Assembly (NCBI RefSeq): GCF_020740535.1
Contig: NZ_CP082362.1
Coordinates: 5,020,501-5,084,500 of the forward strand
Direction of reading: 5' to 3'
DNA from: Streptomyces profundus
GTDB taxonomy: Bacteria > Actinomycetota > Actinomycetes > Streptomycetales > Streptomycetaceae
Length of the DNA: 64,000 nt
Shown piece by piece: positions 48,652 through 57,319 of this stretch. The notes under the pieces were generated by a model. It did not search any database and was not told the origin of the DNA. It was given only the letters and a program-made list of their open reading frames with translations. Made by a program: the position numbers and the translations under genes. Every line of letters starts with the position of its first letter. Within the stretch, counting starts at the first letter, position 1.

Positions 48652-49491
48652 ATGGAGCAAGGTCAGCGGTTGGGGGACTTCCTCCGCTCCCGCCGGGCGC
48701 GGCTCACCCCGGCGGACATCGGCCTGCGCGACTACGGCGGACGGCGGCGCGTCCCCGGGCTGCGACGCGAGGAGTTGGCCCAGCTTGCGGGGGTGAGCGT
48801 CGCCTACTACACCCGGCTTGAGCAGGGCCAGAGCCATAACGCGTCCGACACGGTGCTCGACGCGCTGGCCCGGGTGCTGCGGCTGGACGACGACGAGTCG
48901 GCCCACCTCCACCGCCTCGCCCGCCACCCGCCCAGGGCCCGACGCCGGCCCCGCCCGGAACGGGTGCGCCCCGGGGTGCGGACGATGGTGGAGTCGGTGG
49001 GCGACCTGCCGATGCTCGTCTTCGGCCGAGGCACGGACGTGCTGGCCTGGAACCGCGTCGCGCACGCGCTGCTGGCCGGCCACCTCGACCTCGACGCGCC
49101 CCACCACCCGGAACGGCGCCCCAACCTCAACCGGCTGCTCTTCCTCGACCCCCACACCCGCGACCTCTACGCCGACTGGCACGCCAAGGCGCGGGACGCC
49201 GTCGCCGACCTCAGGCTCACCGCCGGCCGGCACCCCGACGACCCACGCGTCATGGAGCTGATCGGTGAACTGACCCTGAGAAGCCGGGAGTTCAGCGTGC
49301 TGTGGAACGCCCACGCGGTGCGGGTCTGCTCCCACCACACCCGCACCTACCACCATCCGGTGGTGGGCGTGCTGACGCTCGCCACGGAGATGACCGTCCT
49401 CCCCGACGACGACGGCCAACGGCTCGCCATCTTCCACGCCAGGCCCGGCTCCCCGTCGCAGCAGGCACTACGCCTCCTGCGGGGGCTGTGA
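48652..49491 (+). CDS. XRE family regulator with MmyB-like ligand-binding domain
   Basis: The 279-residue protein has an N-terminal helix-turn-helix (LGDFLRSRRARLTPADIG ... VPGLRREELAQLAGVSVAYYTRLEQGQSHNASDTVLDALARVLRLDDDE) and a C-terminal MmyB-like PAS-type domain (MVESVGDLPMLVFGRGTDVLAWNRVAHALL ... RTYHHPVVGVLTL). Such regulators typically control a divergent short-chain dehydrogenase or MFS gene, as here. ATG codons at 48643 and 48652 are both close to the probable transcript start. Confidence 0.9.
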   Translation: MEQGQRLGDFLRSRRARLTPADIGLRDYGGRRRVPGLRREELAQLAGVSVAYYTRLEQGQSHNASDTVLDALARVLRLDDDESAHLHRLARHPPRARRRPRPERVRPGVRTMVESVGDLPMLVFGRGTDVLAWNRVAHALLAGHLDLDAPHHPERRPNLNRLLFLDPHTRDLYADWHAKARDAVADLRLTAGRHPDDPRVMELIGELTLRSREFSVLWNAHAVRVCSHHTRTYHHPVVGVLTLATEMTVLPDDDGQRLAIFHARPGSPSQQALRLLRGL

Positions 49492-49493
49492 CG

Positions 49494-49536
49494 GGCGGAC
49501 AGCGCGGCGTCGGCAGGCGGACGGCGCGGCGTCGGC
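49494..49536. repeat. 21-bp direct repeat at the cluster's left edge
   Basis: GGCGGAC(A/G)GCGCGGCGTCGGC is present at 49494-49514 and 49516-49536, differing at one position, in the 46-base gap between the XRE gene and the first (leftmost) cluster gene. Confidence 0.8.
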
Positions 49537-49537
49537 G

Positions 49538-51517
49538 TCAGTCGGCGTCGAGGCGGAAGAACTCCGCGGCCGCCAACCGGACGGCGGAGCCCGGCCGCAG
49601 CAGCTCGACGGTGTCGGGCCACCGCTCGGGGGGCGGCAGTTCGAGCGCGGCGCGGAGCGACGCCGCGAACCGTGGCATCACGGGGAACGCCACGGTGGCC
49701 AGGAGGCGGGCGGCGGCGAGTTCGAGCGCGATCGTGGTCCGGTCGTCGTCCCTCCACTCCGCGTCGTCCGAGATCGGCCGCTGCGCCCCGCCGAAGTGGA
49801 CGGTGTCGGTGACGAGCCGCTGGAGTCCCTCGGCGGCCCGCCGCAGCGAGAAGCCGTCCGGCCCCAGGGCGACGGTCAGGTCGGCCAGGCGAGATCCCAA
49901 CAGGGCGAGGAAGGCGGTGTGTTCCGGCGTCCAGTTGCCGGCGTCCGGTGCGTGCCCGCCGTGCCGCCGGTCGACGCGGGAGCCGAGGTCGTTCAACCAC
50001 GCCTGCCAGGTACCGACGAGCTGCTCGCTCACGACCGCGTCGAACGCCTCGCGCCGGAAGTCCGTGCGCTCGCCCTCCGCGCGGGTGCTGGAGAGGAAGA
50101 AGCGCACGGCGTCCACGCTGCCGGGACGCAGGATCTCCTTGCCCCAGATGGCGTGCCTCCTGCTGGTCGAGAACTTGGCGCCCTCCAGCAGGTAGAACTC
50201 GTTGACGTGGTAGTCGATGTCGGGACGCCACTCGGGGAACGCCAGTCGGTACAGCGCCGGGTAGAGCACCGCGTGGTAGAAGCTGTTGTCGTAGCCGAAG
50301 AAGTGGACGATCTTCCACTCCTCGCGTGGTTCGAGGGCGGACCAGTCCTCGCCGAGCTCCCGCCCGAGGCGCTCCACGCCGTGGAGGAAGCCGAACGACA
50401 TCTCCGGCCAGACCCAGATCACCTGGTCCGCCGCCTCGTGGTCCGTGGGCGGAATCCCCCATTCCGAGGGGTGGCTCACCGCGATGTCGAGGTCCTTCCG
50501 CATGCCCAGACGGTGCGCCAACTCGCGTAGCCGCGCCGGCACTCGGCCCTCGCGATGGTGCTCTCGCACGTCGTCGAGCAGCTTCCCGAGGGAGAGCGTG
50601 AAACGCGGCACGGTGGCGCGGCGCGGAGGCTCATCCGAGAGTGCGGAGCGCGGGTTGACGAGGTCGACGACCTCGTTGGGCTCGCCGCACTCCTCGCAGA
50701 TGTTGCCTCCGGTCGCGGCCCCGCAGTGCGGGCAGCCGCCGCTGACGTCGGCCTCGTACAGGTAGCCCCCGCCCGCGCCGTCGAGCAGGGCCGCTGTGTC
50801 CTGCCAGGTCACCGCCCCGGAGTCGACGAGTCGGGAGAAGTACCGCCGCAGGTCGTCCGCGTACCCGGGGCTGGTACTGGTCGCGGTGTACCGGTCGGGC
50901 GCGATGTCCATCAGCCGCAGCGTCTCCGCGATCTCGGCGCTGAACCGGGCGGCGATCCGGTCCGGTGTGGTCCCCTCGCGCCGGGCGGCGGAGGGGACGT
51001 AGCTCTGGAAGTCGTCGCTGCCGCTCAGATGCCAGGCGCGGACCCCGTTCATCCGCTGGAAGCGCACATAGGCGTCGGCGCCGAGGTAGGGGCCGGACAG
51101 GTGTCCCAGATGGAGGTCGCCGTTGGGCGTCGGTGGGGTGGAGAAGACGAAGACCGGACGTTCCCCGACGCCGACCCGGGCGGAGGCCGCGGCCAGGGCC
51201 CGCTCCGGATCCCTGCCGTACTGGGTCAGAAAGACCAGATCGTCCGTTCCCGTGTTCTCCAGGACATGTGACTCGAACGGTTCGAAGCGGGCGACGGTGC
51301 CGGGGCCGACGGGGTGGCGGACGCCGGCGCCGGCCACGATGGCGCCGTGGCCCGCGACGATGACGAACGTCTCCGTCTCGTCGTGGTGGTGGCTCTCGGT
51401 GCGGCTGCCCGGGGGCACCCGCCCCCAGCTCGCCCCGCCACCCAGCCCGTCCACCGCTCGCATCTCGATGCCGAACGCCTCCTGGAGTTCGGCGGGGTCG
51501 TACCGGTCGATCATCAT
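49538..51517 (-). CDS. Cupin-methionyl-tRNA synthetase-like fusion (hydrazine synthetase)
   Basis: The 659-residue protein joins a cupin domain (residues about 20-100; metal ligands likely among H43-H45, E49 and H84) to a class I MetRS-like catalytic domain. The latter has HLGH (136-139) for HIGH, a zinc knuckle with C262, C265, C274 and C277, and KFSTSR (448-453) for KMSKS. Such fusions, for example Spb40 of the s56-p1 pathway, join N6-hydroxylysine to an amino acid with ATP, forming an N-N bond, and do not charge tRNA. The ATG at 51517 overlaps the oxidase stop (ATGA), and the partner hydroxylase is close by. Glycine is the likely partner amino acid, but glutamate is possible. Confidence 0.92.
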   Translation of the reverse strand: MMIDRYDPAELQEAFGIEMRAVDGLGGGASWGRVPPGSRTESHHHDETETFVIVAGHGAIVAGAGVRHPVGPGTVARFEPFESHVLENTGTDDLVFLTQYGRDPERALAAASARVGVGERPVFVFSTPPTPNGDLHLGHLSGPYLGADAYVRFQRMNGVRAWHLSGSDDFQSYVPSAARREGTTPDRIAARFSAEIAETLRLMDIAPDRYTATSTSPGYADDLRRYFSRLVDSGAVTWQDTAALLDGAGGGYLYEADVSGGCPHCGAATGGNICEECGEPNEVVDLVNPRSALSDEPPRRATVPRFTLSLGKLLDDVREHHREGRVPARLRELAHRLGMRKDLDIAVSHPSEWGIPPTDHEAADQVIWVWPEMSFGFLHGVERLGRELGEDWSALEPREEWKIVHFFGYDNSFYHAVLYPALYRLAFPEWRPDIDYHVNEFYLLEGAKFSTSRRHAIWGKEILRPGSVDAVRFFLSSTRAEGERTDFRREAFDAVVSEQLVGTWQAWLNDLGSRVDRRHGGHAPDAGNWTPEHTAFLALLGSRLADLTVALGPDGFSLRRAAEGLQRLVTDTVHFGGAQRPISDDAEWRDDDRTTIALELAAARLLATVAFPVMPRFAASLRAALELPPPERWPDTVELLRPGSAVRLAAAEFFRLDAD

Positions 51518-52584
51518 GCTGGTGACCTTTCCGCGCTGTGGGGAAGCCGCACCAACTCCGCCGCCTCGGCGGCGATGGCGGGCGCGAGTCGGTAGCCGGC
51601 GCCGTTGCACGCCCCGGCGAACACCAGGCCGCCACCGGGGTCGAGCGGGGTCACCACGGGCTCCCGCGAGGGGCTGTAGGCGTCACAGAAGGCGCGCCCC
51701 GAGACGGCCGTGCCGACCAGCTCGGGGGCGTACCGGCCCAACACCTCGCGGGCCTCACGGAGGTTGTCGGCGGACACGTCCGAGGCGAGGGCGTCGGGCT
51801 CGACATCCCACTCCCGGCAGGTGTAGCTGAACAGCCAGTGGCCCCGGTGGTGCAGGGGCAGCAGGAAGGCGTCCTCGTCGTGGAAGACCGTCACGTGGTC
51901 GCCGTCGCCGGGCCGGATGTCGAGATGCAGGGCCACGACCTTCTTCACCCGGATGCCCAGCGGCTCGACGTGTTCCCGCCACGGCCCTGACGCCGCCCAG
52001 GGGCCGGGGGCGAGTACGGCACGTCGGGCCCGCACGCGCTCGCCGTTGCCCAGCGACAGGACCACCGCGTCGTCCTCCAGGGCCAGGCCCGTCACCCGCA
52101 CTCCCTCCCGGACCGAGACACCCGGATGGAACGTTCGCGCCAGGTGCAGGGTGAGTTGGTGGGCGTCGGCGTACTGGCAGGCATCGCCCTGCCAGACCAC
52201 CTGCCCCGCCGGGACCGTGATCCTCGGGTCCGGAACGCCGTCCACCCGCCGCAGCCGGGCACTGTCGAGATAGGTCCGGTCGACCTCCGCCGCCGAGGAC
52301 TCACTCGCCAGCACGGTCATGGGCAACCCACGGATCGGCACGGCGGGTTCCCGCGCCAGCAGGCGCGCGTAGTGGTCCTGGCTGTGGGACGCCATCCGGC
52401 GCACCCGCTCCGTGGCGCCGCGCGGCAGGTGCAGCGCGGCGGACCGCCGGGTCGCGCCGGAGGCCAGGCCGTCCCGCTCCAGCACCACCACCGAGGCGTC
52501 GGGGGCGTCGCGCAGGACCGCGTGGGCGGTCGTGCAGCCGATGACGCCGCCGCCGACCACCGCCACATCCACTGTCGTCCGCAT
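51514..52584 (-). CDS. FAD-dependent amine/amino acid oxidase (DAO family)
   Basis: The 356-residue protein has the Rossmann motif VAVVGGGVIGCTTAHAVL at the N-terminus and the DAO fold of glycine/sarcosine oxidases through GLVFAGACNGAGYRLAPAIAAEAAELV. In characterised hydrazine pathways an oxidase of this type cleaves the lysyl-hydrazine intermediate, releasing hydrazinoacetate and an aminoadipate semialdehyde; that role is inferred here. The ATG ending at 52584 has GGAGGAG upstream. The stop overlaps the next gene by ATGA, giving tight translational coupling. Confidence 0.9.
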   Translation of the reverse strand: MRTTVDVAVVGGGVIGCTTAHAVLRDAPDASVVVLERDGLASGATRRSAALHLPRGATERVRRMASHSQDHYARLLAREPAVPIRGLPMTVLASESSAAEVDRTYLDSARLRRVDGVPDPRITVPAGQVVWQGDACQYADAHQLTLHLARTFHPGVSVREGVRVTGLALEDDAVVLSLGNGERVRARRAVLAPGPWAASGPWREHVEPLGIRVKKVVALHLDIRPGDGDHVTVFHDEDAFLLPLHHRGHWLFSYTCREWDVEPDALASDVSADNLREAREVLGRYAPELVGTAVSGRAFCDAYSPSREPVVTPLDPGGGLVFAGACNGAGYRLAPAIAAEAAELVRLPHSAERSPA

Positions 52585-52600
52585 CGTCGTGCTCCTCCGC

Positions 52601-53911
52601 TCACGGGTTGGGGGCCGACGCCTTCGCCGACCATTCGATGAAGGAGGGCAACTGCTCGTCGCCGCGCCGCCCGCGGAGGCGGTCGACGATGCGCCGGCTC
52701 CGCCAGGCGTTGAGGCTGAGGTTGACATCGGCCAGCCCGCGCTGCCCGCGGACCGCGTTCTGGAAGAAGATGTCGTGCCCAGGGGGGCCGTCCCAGCGCG
52801 CCGCGAAGTCGGCATCCACCCGCGGCTCGTTCCCCTCCCACTCCAGCCGGTCCGCCAGCGGGCCGAGGAAGTCCAGGGGGGCGGGCGCGAACCCGGTCGC
52901 CCACACCACCACGTCGGCCTCGAAGCGCTCCTGGGCCGCGGGGCGGTCGCAGTGCCGGGTGGTGACGACCCAGCTGCCGTCCACCCCCGGGGACAGCCCC
53001 GTCGTCTCCCGGTTGGGATACAGCCCGACGAGGTCGTCCAGGCCGTCGACGAACCTGCGGGTGTAGAGGCTCTGGTAGACCGAGCGCAGGGTGCTCTCCG
53101 AGATCCCGTCGCTGCTGAGGACGTATCTCCTGTTGAACGCCTCCCGCGCCCTGGGTGGCAGAGCGTAGAAGTACTCCGAGTGGCACGGCATGAAGAAGTC
53201 GTTGGTGAACGGCGAGTCGTCGATGGGGAAGAAGTTGCGCCGCCGCGAGATCCACGACACCCGCCGGGGCTGGTCCGCGCCCTGACGTGCCACGAGGTAC
53301 TCGAACGCCTCGGCGCCGGACTGGCCGCCGCCGACCACGACCACCCGCTTGCCCCCGGTGCCGGGGGTGTGCTGGAGGAACTCGCTGACGTGGAAGTTCG
53401 TGGCGCCCAGATGGGGCACGGCGTACTCGGGCACCCAGGGGCGGTTGCCCACCCCCACGACGAGGTTGTCGCCCGTCACCGTTCTGCGGTCGGTCCGTAT
53501 CCGGAACACCCCGTCGAAGTCGATCTCACGGACGTTCTCGCCGAAGACGACGTTCTCGTTGTGCCGGCAGGCCCAGTCGAGGTAGTCGCGGAACTCCTCC
53601 CGCGCGACGGAGGCGAAGCTGGCGTTGATGAAGTGGTGGATCCGCCCCTGGTCGTGCAGGTAGGCGAGGAACGAGAACGGGTTGGTCGGATCGGCCAACG
53701 TGACCAGGTCCTTGAAGAGCGAGACCTGGAGCGAACTGCCGGGAATCTGCTGCCCGTCGTGCCAGCTGAAGCTCTCCTTGCGATCGAGGAAGAGGTTCGA
53801 CAGCGAGGGAACCGGGTGGAGCAGTGAGGCGAGGCTCAAGTTGGCTGGTCCGGCGCCGATGCCCACGCAGTGGTAATGGTCCTGCTGAGCCTCGGATTTC
53901 TCATGACGCAT
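52601..53911 (-). CDS. L-lysine N6-monooxygenase
   Basis: The 436-residue FAD- and NADPH-dependent hydroxylase belongs to the SidA/IucD/PvdA family. The FAD motif is GIGAGPAN (17-24), the substrate region WHDGQQIPGSSLQVSLFKDL (50-69), the NADPH motif GGGQSGAE (194-201) and the late ATGF motif. It should hydroxylate the side-chain amine of lysine. No siderophore synthetase is nearby; its neighbours are the cupin-MetRS fusion and oxidase, so it feeds N-N bond formation. The ATG ending at 53911 has GAGAGG 7 bases upstream, better than the GTG at 53947. Confidence 0.93.
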   Translation of the reverse strand: MRHEKSEAQQDHYHCVGIGAGPANLSLASLLHPVPSLSNLFLDRKESFSWHDGQQIPGSSLQVSLFKDLVTLADPTNPFSFLAYLHDQGRIHHFINASFASVAREEFRDYLDWACRHNENVVFGENVREIDFDGVFRIRTDRRTVTGDNLVVGVGNRPWVPEYAVPHLGATNFHVSEFLQHTPGTGGKRVVVVGGGQSGAEAFEYLVARQGADQPRRVSWISRRRNFFPIDDSPFTNDFFMPCHSEYFYALPPRAREAFNRRYVLSSDGISESTLRSVYQSLYTRRFVDGLDDLVGLYPNRETTGLSPGVDGSWVVTTRHCDRPAAQERFEADVVVWATGFAPAPLDFLGPLADRLEWEGNEPRVDADFAARWDGPPGHDIFFQNAVRGQRGLADVNLSLNAWRSRRIVDRLRGRRGDEQLPSFIEWSAKASAPNP

Positions 53912-53966
53912 GTGCCGACCTCTCTTGTCCGTGGTGACCTCGAACACGGGAGACAGGGCGCTTGGA

Positions 53967-55364
53967 TCAGGCGCGCACCACCCCGTGACCGTCGACGCGG
54001 TCCATGAGGCGCGCGAGCCACCACCGCTGTCCCTCCGGCGGAAGCGTGTCGATGGGGTCGTGGTACTCGTAGAGCCGGTCGAGCTCCCCCTCGTCGTGTG
54101 AGTCGAGCCGGGTGCGGTAGTTCTTCGTCCAGTAGGAGATGCCCAGGGTGCGGTCGTAGTCGGAGACTTGATGCACCCACCGCTTCCCCACGTAGGGCAC
54201 GTCGCAGACCACGCGGGGGGTGGCGAACCCGGGCAGATAGCCCATGATCGAGTGCTGGAGCTCCTGGGCCTTCGCGACCGAGGTCCGCCAGTGCTCGCTG
54301 CCGGGGATCATGTCGCACATGTAGACGTAGTAGGGCATGATCGTCGCGGAGTCGAGGAGCGCGAAGGACAGGTCGAGAAGCGCCTCCGTGGAGTCGTTCA
54401 CGGTCCTCAGCAGCACGGCCTGGTTCCGCACGTCCCGCAGCCCCGTCTCAAGCAGCGCCCGGGAGGCCGCCGCGACGCCTGGGGTGATCTGTTGGGCGGC
54501 GTTCGCGTGGGTGTGGAACGCGATCTGCACGCCCCGCGGTCGAGCGAGAGCCGTCAGCCGGCGCAGTCCGGCGAGCACCGTGGGATCGGTCCAGTGCTGG
54601 GGCAGTCCGATCAGCGCCTTGCTGGCCAGCCGGATGTCGCGCACGGACTCGATCTCCAGCAGCTCCGTGACGAACCCCTCCAGCCGGGGCCACGGCAGGT
54701 TGGCGATGTCTCCGCCCGAGACCACGACATCGCGTACGGTCGGCGTGGCGCGCAGGTAGTCGAGGACAGCGGCGACGCGCGCCTGCGGACGCGACGAGAA
54801 GCGCACCTTCTCCACCTGGGCGGTGGAGTTCCCCACCAGGTCCATGCGGGTGCAGTGTCCGCAGTACTGCGGGCAGGTGGCCACCAGCTCGACCAGCGCC
54901 TTCGTCGGATAGCGGTGGGTGAGCCCCTCCGCCGACCACATCTCGCGCTCGTGCAGCGAATCGCGTTGGGCGTGGGGATGGGACGGGAAGTCGCGACGGC
55001 GATCGGAGAACACCGGCAGCATGTAGCGGCGGACCGGATCCGCGTAGTAGGCGTCGGTGAGTTGGTTTGCGCGGTGGGCGGTGACCTCGGGGGCGATCGT
55101 GTTGATCACCTGCGGGGTGAGAAGCATGGACATCGTGGCGCGCTCCCGCTGGTCGCGCTCAAGGTCGGCGAAGAAGGCGTCCCCGAGGAGGTTCCCCGTA
55201 ACCTCCCGGAGCTCGCGCGCGTTCTTGACGCAGTGGGCGCGCTGCCACTGCGCGGAGTGCCACTCCTGGTCCGTGACCGTGCGCCAGCCCGGTAAGCGGC
55301 GCGGATCGGGCTCCTTGGCCTCGTGCCGGCGGTAGGTGTACGGCTGGTGCGGGATGCTAGACAT
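53967..55364 (-). CDS. Lysine 2,3-aminomutase-like radical SAM enzyme (KamA family)
   Basis: The 465-residue protein contains the radical SAM cluster motif C164-x3-C168-x2-C171 (CPQYCGHC), VVVSGGDIANLPWPRLEGFV, and a C-terminal segment with D351, D388 and K394. The two aspartates occupy the places of those that hold the lysine side-chain amine in lysine 2,3-aminomutase, and the lysine that of the PLP Schiff base, although the loop is one residue shorter. The predicted product is beta-lysine. Leu24 is encoded by the rare TTA codon. It lies 55 bases upstream of the hydroxylase gene in the same direction. Confidence 0.9.
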   Translation of the reverse strand: MSSIPHQPYTYRRHEAKEPDPRRLPGWRTVTDQEWHSAQWQRAHCVKNARELREVTGNLLGDAFFADLERDQRERATMSMLLTPQVINTIAPEVTAHRANQLTDAYYADPVRRYMLPVFSDRRRDFPSHPHAQRDSLHEREMWSAEGLTHRYPTKALVELVATCPQYCGHCTRMDLVGNSTAQVEKVRFSSRPQARVAAVLDYLRATPTVRDVVVSGGDIANLPWPRLEGFVTELLEIESVRDIRLASKALIGLPQHWTDPTVLAGLRRLTALARPRGVQIAFHTHANAAQQITPGVAAASRALLETGLRDVRNQAVLLRTVNDSTEALLDLSFALLDSATIMPYYVYMCDMIPGSEHWRTSVAKAQELQHSIMGYLPGFATPRVVCDVPYVGKRWVHQVSDYDRTLGISYWTKNYRTRLDSHDEGELDRLYEYHDPIDTLPPEGQRWWLARLMDRVDGHGVVRA

Positions 55365-55415
55365 GAGTCCTCTCGAATGGACGTCGTCCGACTCTCGCGG
55401 GAAGGGGCAGGGAGG

Positions 55416-56024
55416 CTACGGCAGCGTGGGGGCGCACACGCTCGCGCTGGTGGAGACGTGCGCCAACGCCCTCGCCCCCGCCCTGGCACGCCGGTAGGGC
55501 TCGCTCACGTCGACCAGCACGTCGTGCAGCGGCTGCGCCACCTCCGCGATCCGCGGCAGAACGGCCTCGACCCGGGCCCGCCACCCGGCACGGAGCGCCG
55601 GGTCGCCCCCCTCGGCAGTGGTGACGACCCCCCGGCACCCGACGGCGTCGCACCGGCAGGCCATACGCCAGCCCTTGTCCTCGGTGAACGTGGCGTAGTC
55701 GCAGGTGACTTCCTCGCCGACCTCGACGTCCCGGACGGTCACCCCGAAGTCGAGGCCGAAGTCCAGCACGTTCGCCCGGCACGAGTGGTTCATCAGATAG
55801 GCGCCGAGGCACGGCAGCAACAGGCTTCCGTCGTCCAGCAGATGCCCGTACGCGTCCAGGGCGGCGAACCGGTCCGCGGGCAGGCGCCCCACCTCATCGG
55901 CGGACCAGCGCGAGCACTTCGGACACGGCAGCCACACCGCGGTGCCCGCCGGGATGGCCTCGGTGGCGAACAGCCCCACGTTGTGCGTGGGACTCGGGCG
56001 GATGTCGACTCCCTTGGTGAGCAC
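55416..56024 (-). CDS. SET-domain protein
   Basis: The 202-residue protein shows a SET fold: HNVGLFATEAIPAGTAVW at the start, the pseudoknot motifs NHSC (79-82) and GEEVTCDY (103-110), and a post-SET cysteine motif CRCDAVGC (C123, C125, C130) that with C82 could bind zinc. SET enzymes use SAM to methylate lysine amino groups in proteins; in this cluster a small-molecule or carrier substrate is conceivable. It starts with GTG 4 bases after the ATP-grasp stop. The role in the pathway is unknown. Confidence 0.85.
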   Translation of the reverse strand: MLTKGVDIRPSPTHNVGLFATEAIPAGTAVWLPCPKCSRWSADEVGRLPADRFAALDAYGHLLDDGSLLLPCLGAYLMNHSCRANVLDFGLDFGVTVRDVEVGEEVTCDYATFTEDKGWRMACRCDAVGCRGVVTTAEGGDPALRAGWRARVEAVLPRIAEVAQPLHDVLVDVSEPYRRARAGARALAHVSTSASVCAPTLP

Positions 56025-56028
56025 GCCG

Positions 56029-57315
56029 TCACCCCAGTCCGAGCAGTCCGGCGAGGGCGGCCTCCGTGGCGTCCACCTCGTCGTGGCTCGTGGCCAGGAT
56101 CAGGTAGCGCCACTTGCCGTCCACGGCCAGCGTGTCGGCGGTCAGCACCACACCGCGCCGCGCGCCGGGGGCGAAGGCCAACCCGGCCCGCCGGATCCGC
56201 TCCAGGCCGGAGGCGAAGTCGAGATCGGCCGTGCCCGGTCGGGAGTCGGCCAGCCAGACGGCGCCGCCGGCACCCTCCTCGCCGAGCAGTCGTCGCACCA
56301 GCAGGTCGAGGTAGGTGCAGCCGGTCTTCCGCACGTTGCTCTCGGTCGCGTACAGCGTGTCGTCGGCGGTGATGCCGCCGTCGATGTCGAACGGCCCCCG
56401 GTAGCCGACCCGGTGGAGGTAGCGGCCGAGCGCGAGCCCGCCCTCGGTCAGCTCGCCGACGGCGGCGGTGCCGGCCACCAGCGGGGTGACCTGACCGCTG
56501 AAACTGCCGTTGGGCGTCCGCATCTCACCGACGTGCAGGACACGTGGCCCGTCGTCGTCGACCTCCATCTCGACGGTGACGACGCGCGTGAGGTCGAGCC
56601 GCTCCTCGACGACCCAGCCCACGGGTTGTTCGGCCAGGTCGGCGACGTACGCCGCGAGCCGGCTGTCGAGCTCGGGAAGGTCGTCGGCGTCCCAGAAGGC
56701 GACACCGTAGCCGTTGGAGCCGCGTGCCGGCTTCACCACCGCGCCGCCGCGCTCGGCGAGCACCTTGCGGAGGCCGGCCGCCAGATCCTCCTCGGTGGCG
56801 CAGGTGAACCCGTGGGCCACCCGGATACCGCACTCCTGGGCGACGTCCCGGAAGCCCGGCTTGGTGTTCATCCGGTAGACCGCGTCGGTGGCGCCGTCCG
56901 GCACACCGTCCGGGCCGTACCCCTCGACGGGCACGCCCAGTTCGGCCGCCAGGGACAGCGCGGGACGATCCTGCGCGAACGCCTGGAGGCGGGCGCCGGG
57001 GCGCTCGGCGAGCTCGGCGCGCAGCCGATCGACGAGGCCGTCCCGGCGCACGGCGGCGGTCAGCGTCTCCAGGTTCGGGGTCGGCGCGTCGAGCCGCGTC
57101 ACGTCCTCGGGGGAGAACCCGAGAAGGCCGCAGGCGTAGTCGAGGAGGGCGCCCGGCACGGGCCTGGGGGTCACCAGCACGTCGCCGGGCCGGGTCAACC
57201 AGATCTTGCGGGGGGACACGGCGATGAGGGCGTCCGCGTGCCGGTGCGTCGGGCGGGCCACCATCAGTTCGTTGACGAAGTTTCCCAGGATCAGCAGCGG
57301 GTGGTCGCGTCGCAT
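56029..57315 (-). CDS. ATP-grasp ligase (preATP-grasp/peptide-ligase type)
   Basis: The 428-residue protein has the ATP-binding lysine and loop K195-PARGSNGYG (196-204), a paired-beta segment GWVVEERLDLTRVVTVEMEV, and the magnesium ligands in FDIDGGI and ATESNVRKTG (E325, N327). It should activate a carboxylate as acyl phosphate and couple it to an amine or hydrazine; joining beta-lysine to a hydrazino acid is a plausible step. It lies between the methyltransferase and SET genes, separated by 4 bases from each. Confidence 0.9.
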   Translation of the reverse strand: MRRDHPLLILGNFVNELMVARPTHRHADALIAVSPRKIWLTRPGDVLVTPRPVPGALLDYACGLLGFSPEDVTRLDAPTPNLETLTAAVRRDGLVDRLRAELAERPGARLQAFAQDRPALSLAAELGVPVEGYGPDGVPDGATDAVYRMNTKPGFRDVAQECGIRVAHGFTCATEEDLAAGLRKVLAERGGAVVKPARGSNGYGVAFWDADDLPELDSRLAAYVADLAEQPVGWVVEERLDLTRVVTVEMEVDDDGPRVLHVGEMRTPNGSFSGQVTPLVAGTAAVGELTEGGLALGRYLHRVGYRGPFDIDGGITADDTLYATESNVRKTGCTYLDLLVRRLLGEEGAGGAVWLADSRPGTADLDFASGLERIRRAGLAFAPGARRGVVLTADTLAVDGKWRYLILATSHDEVDATEAALAGLLGLG

Positions 57316-57319
57316 GGGA

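Noticed and set aside
49538..51517. A second housekeeping methionyl-tRNA synthetase
   Set aside because: The N-terminal cupin fusion and coupling to the oxidase and hydroxylase genes match hydrazine synthetases, not translation enzymes.
52601..53911. Siderophore biosynthesis from the lysine N6-monooxygenase
   Set aside because: No acyltransferase/IucA-IucC type synthetase or siderophore receptor is adjacent; the cupin-MetRS fusion and oxidase next to it indicate hydrazine chemistry.
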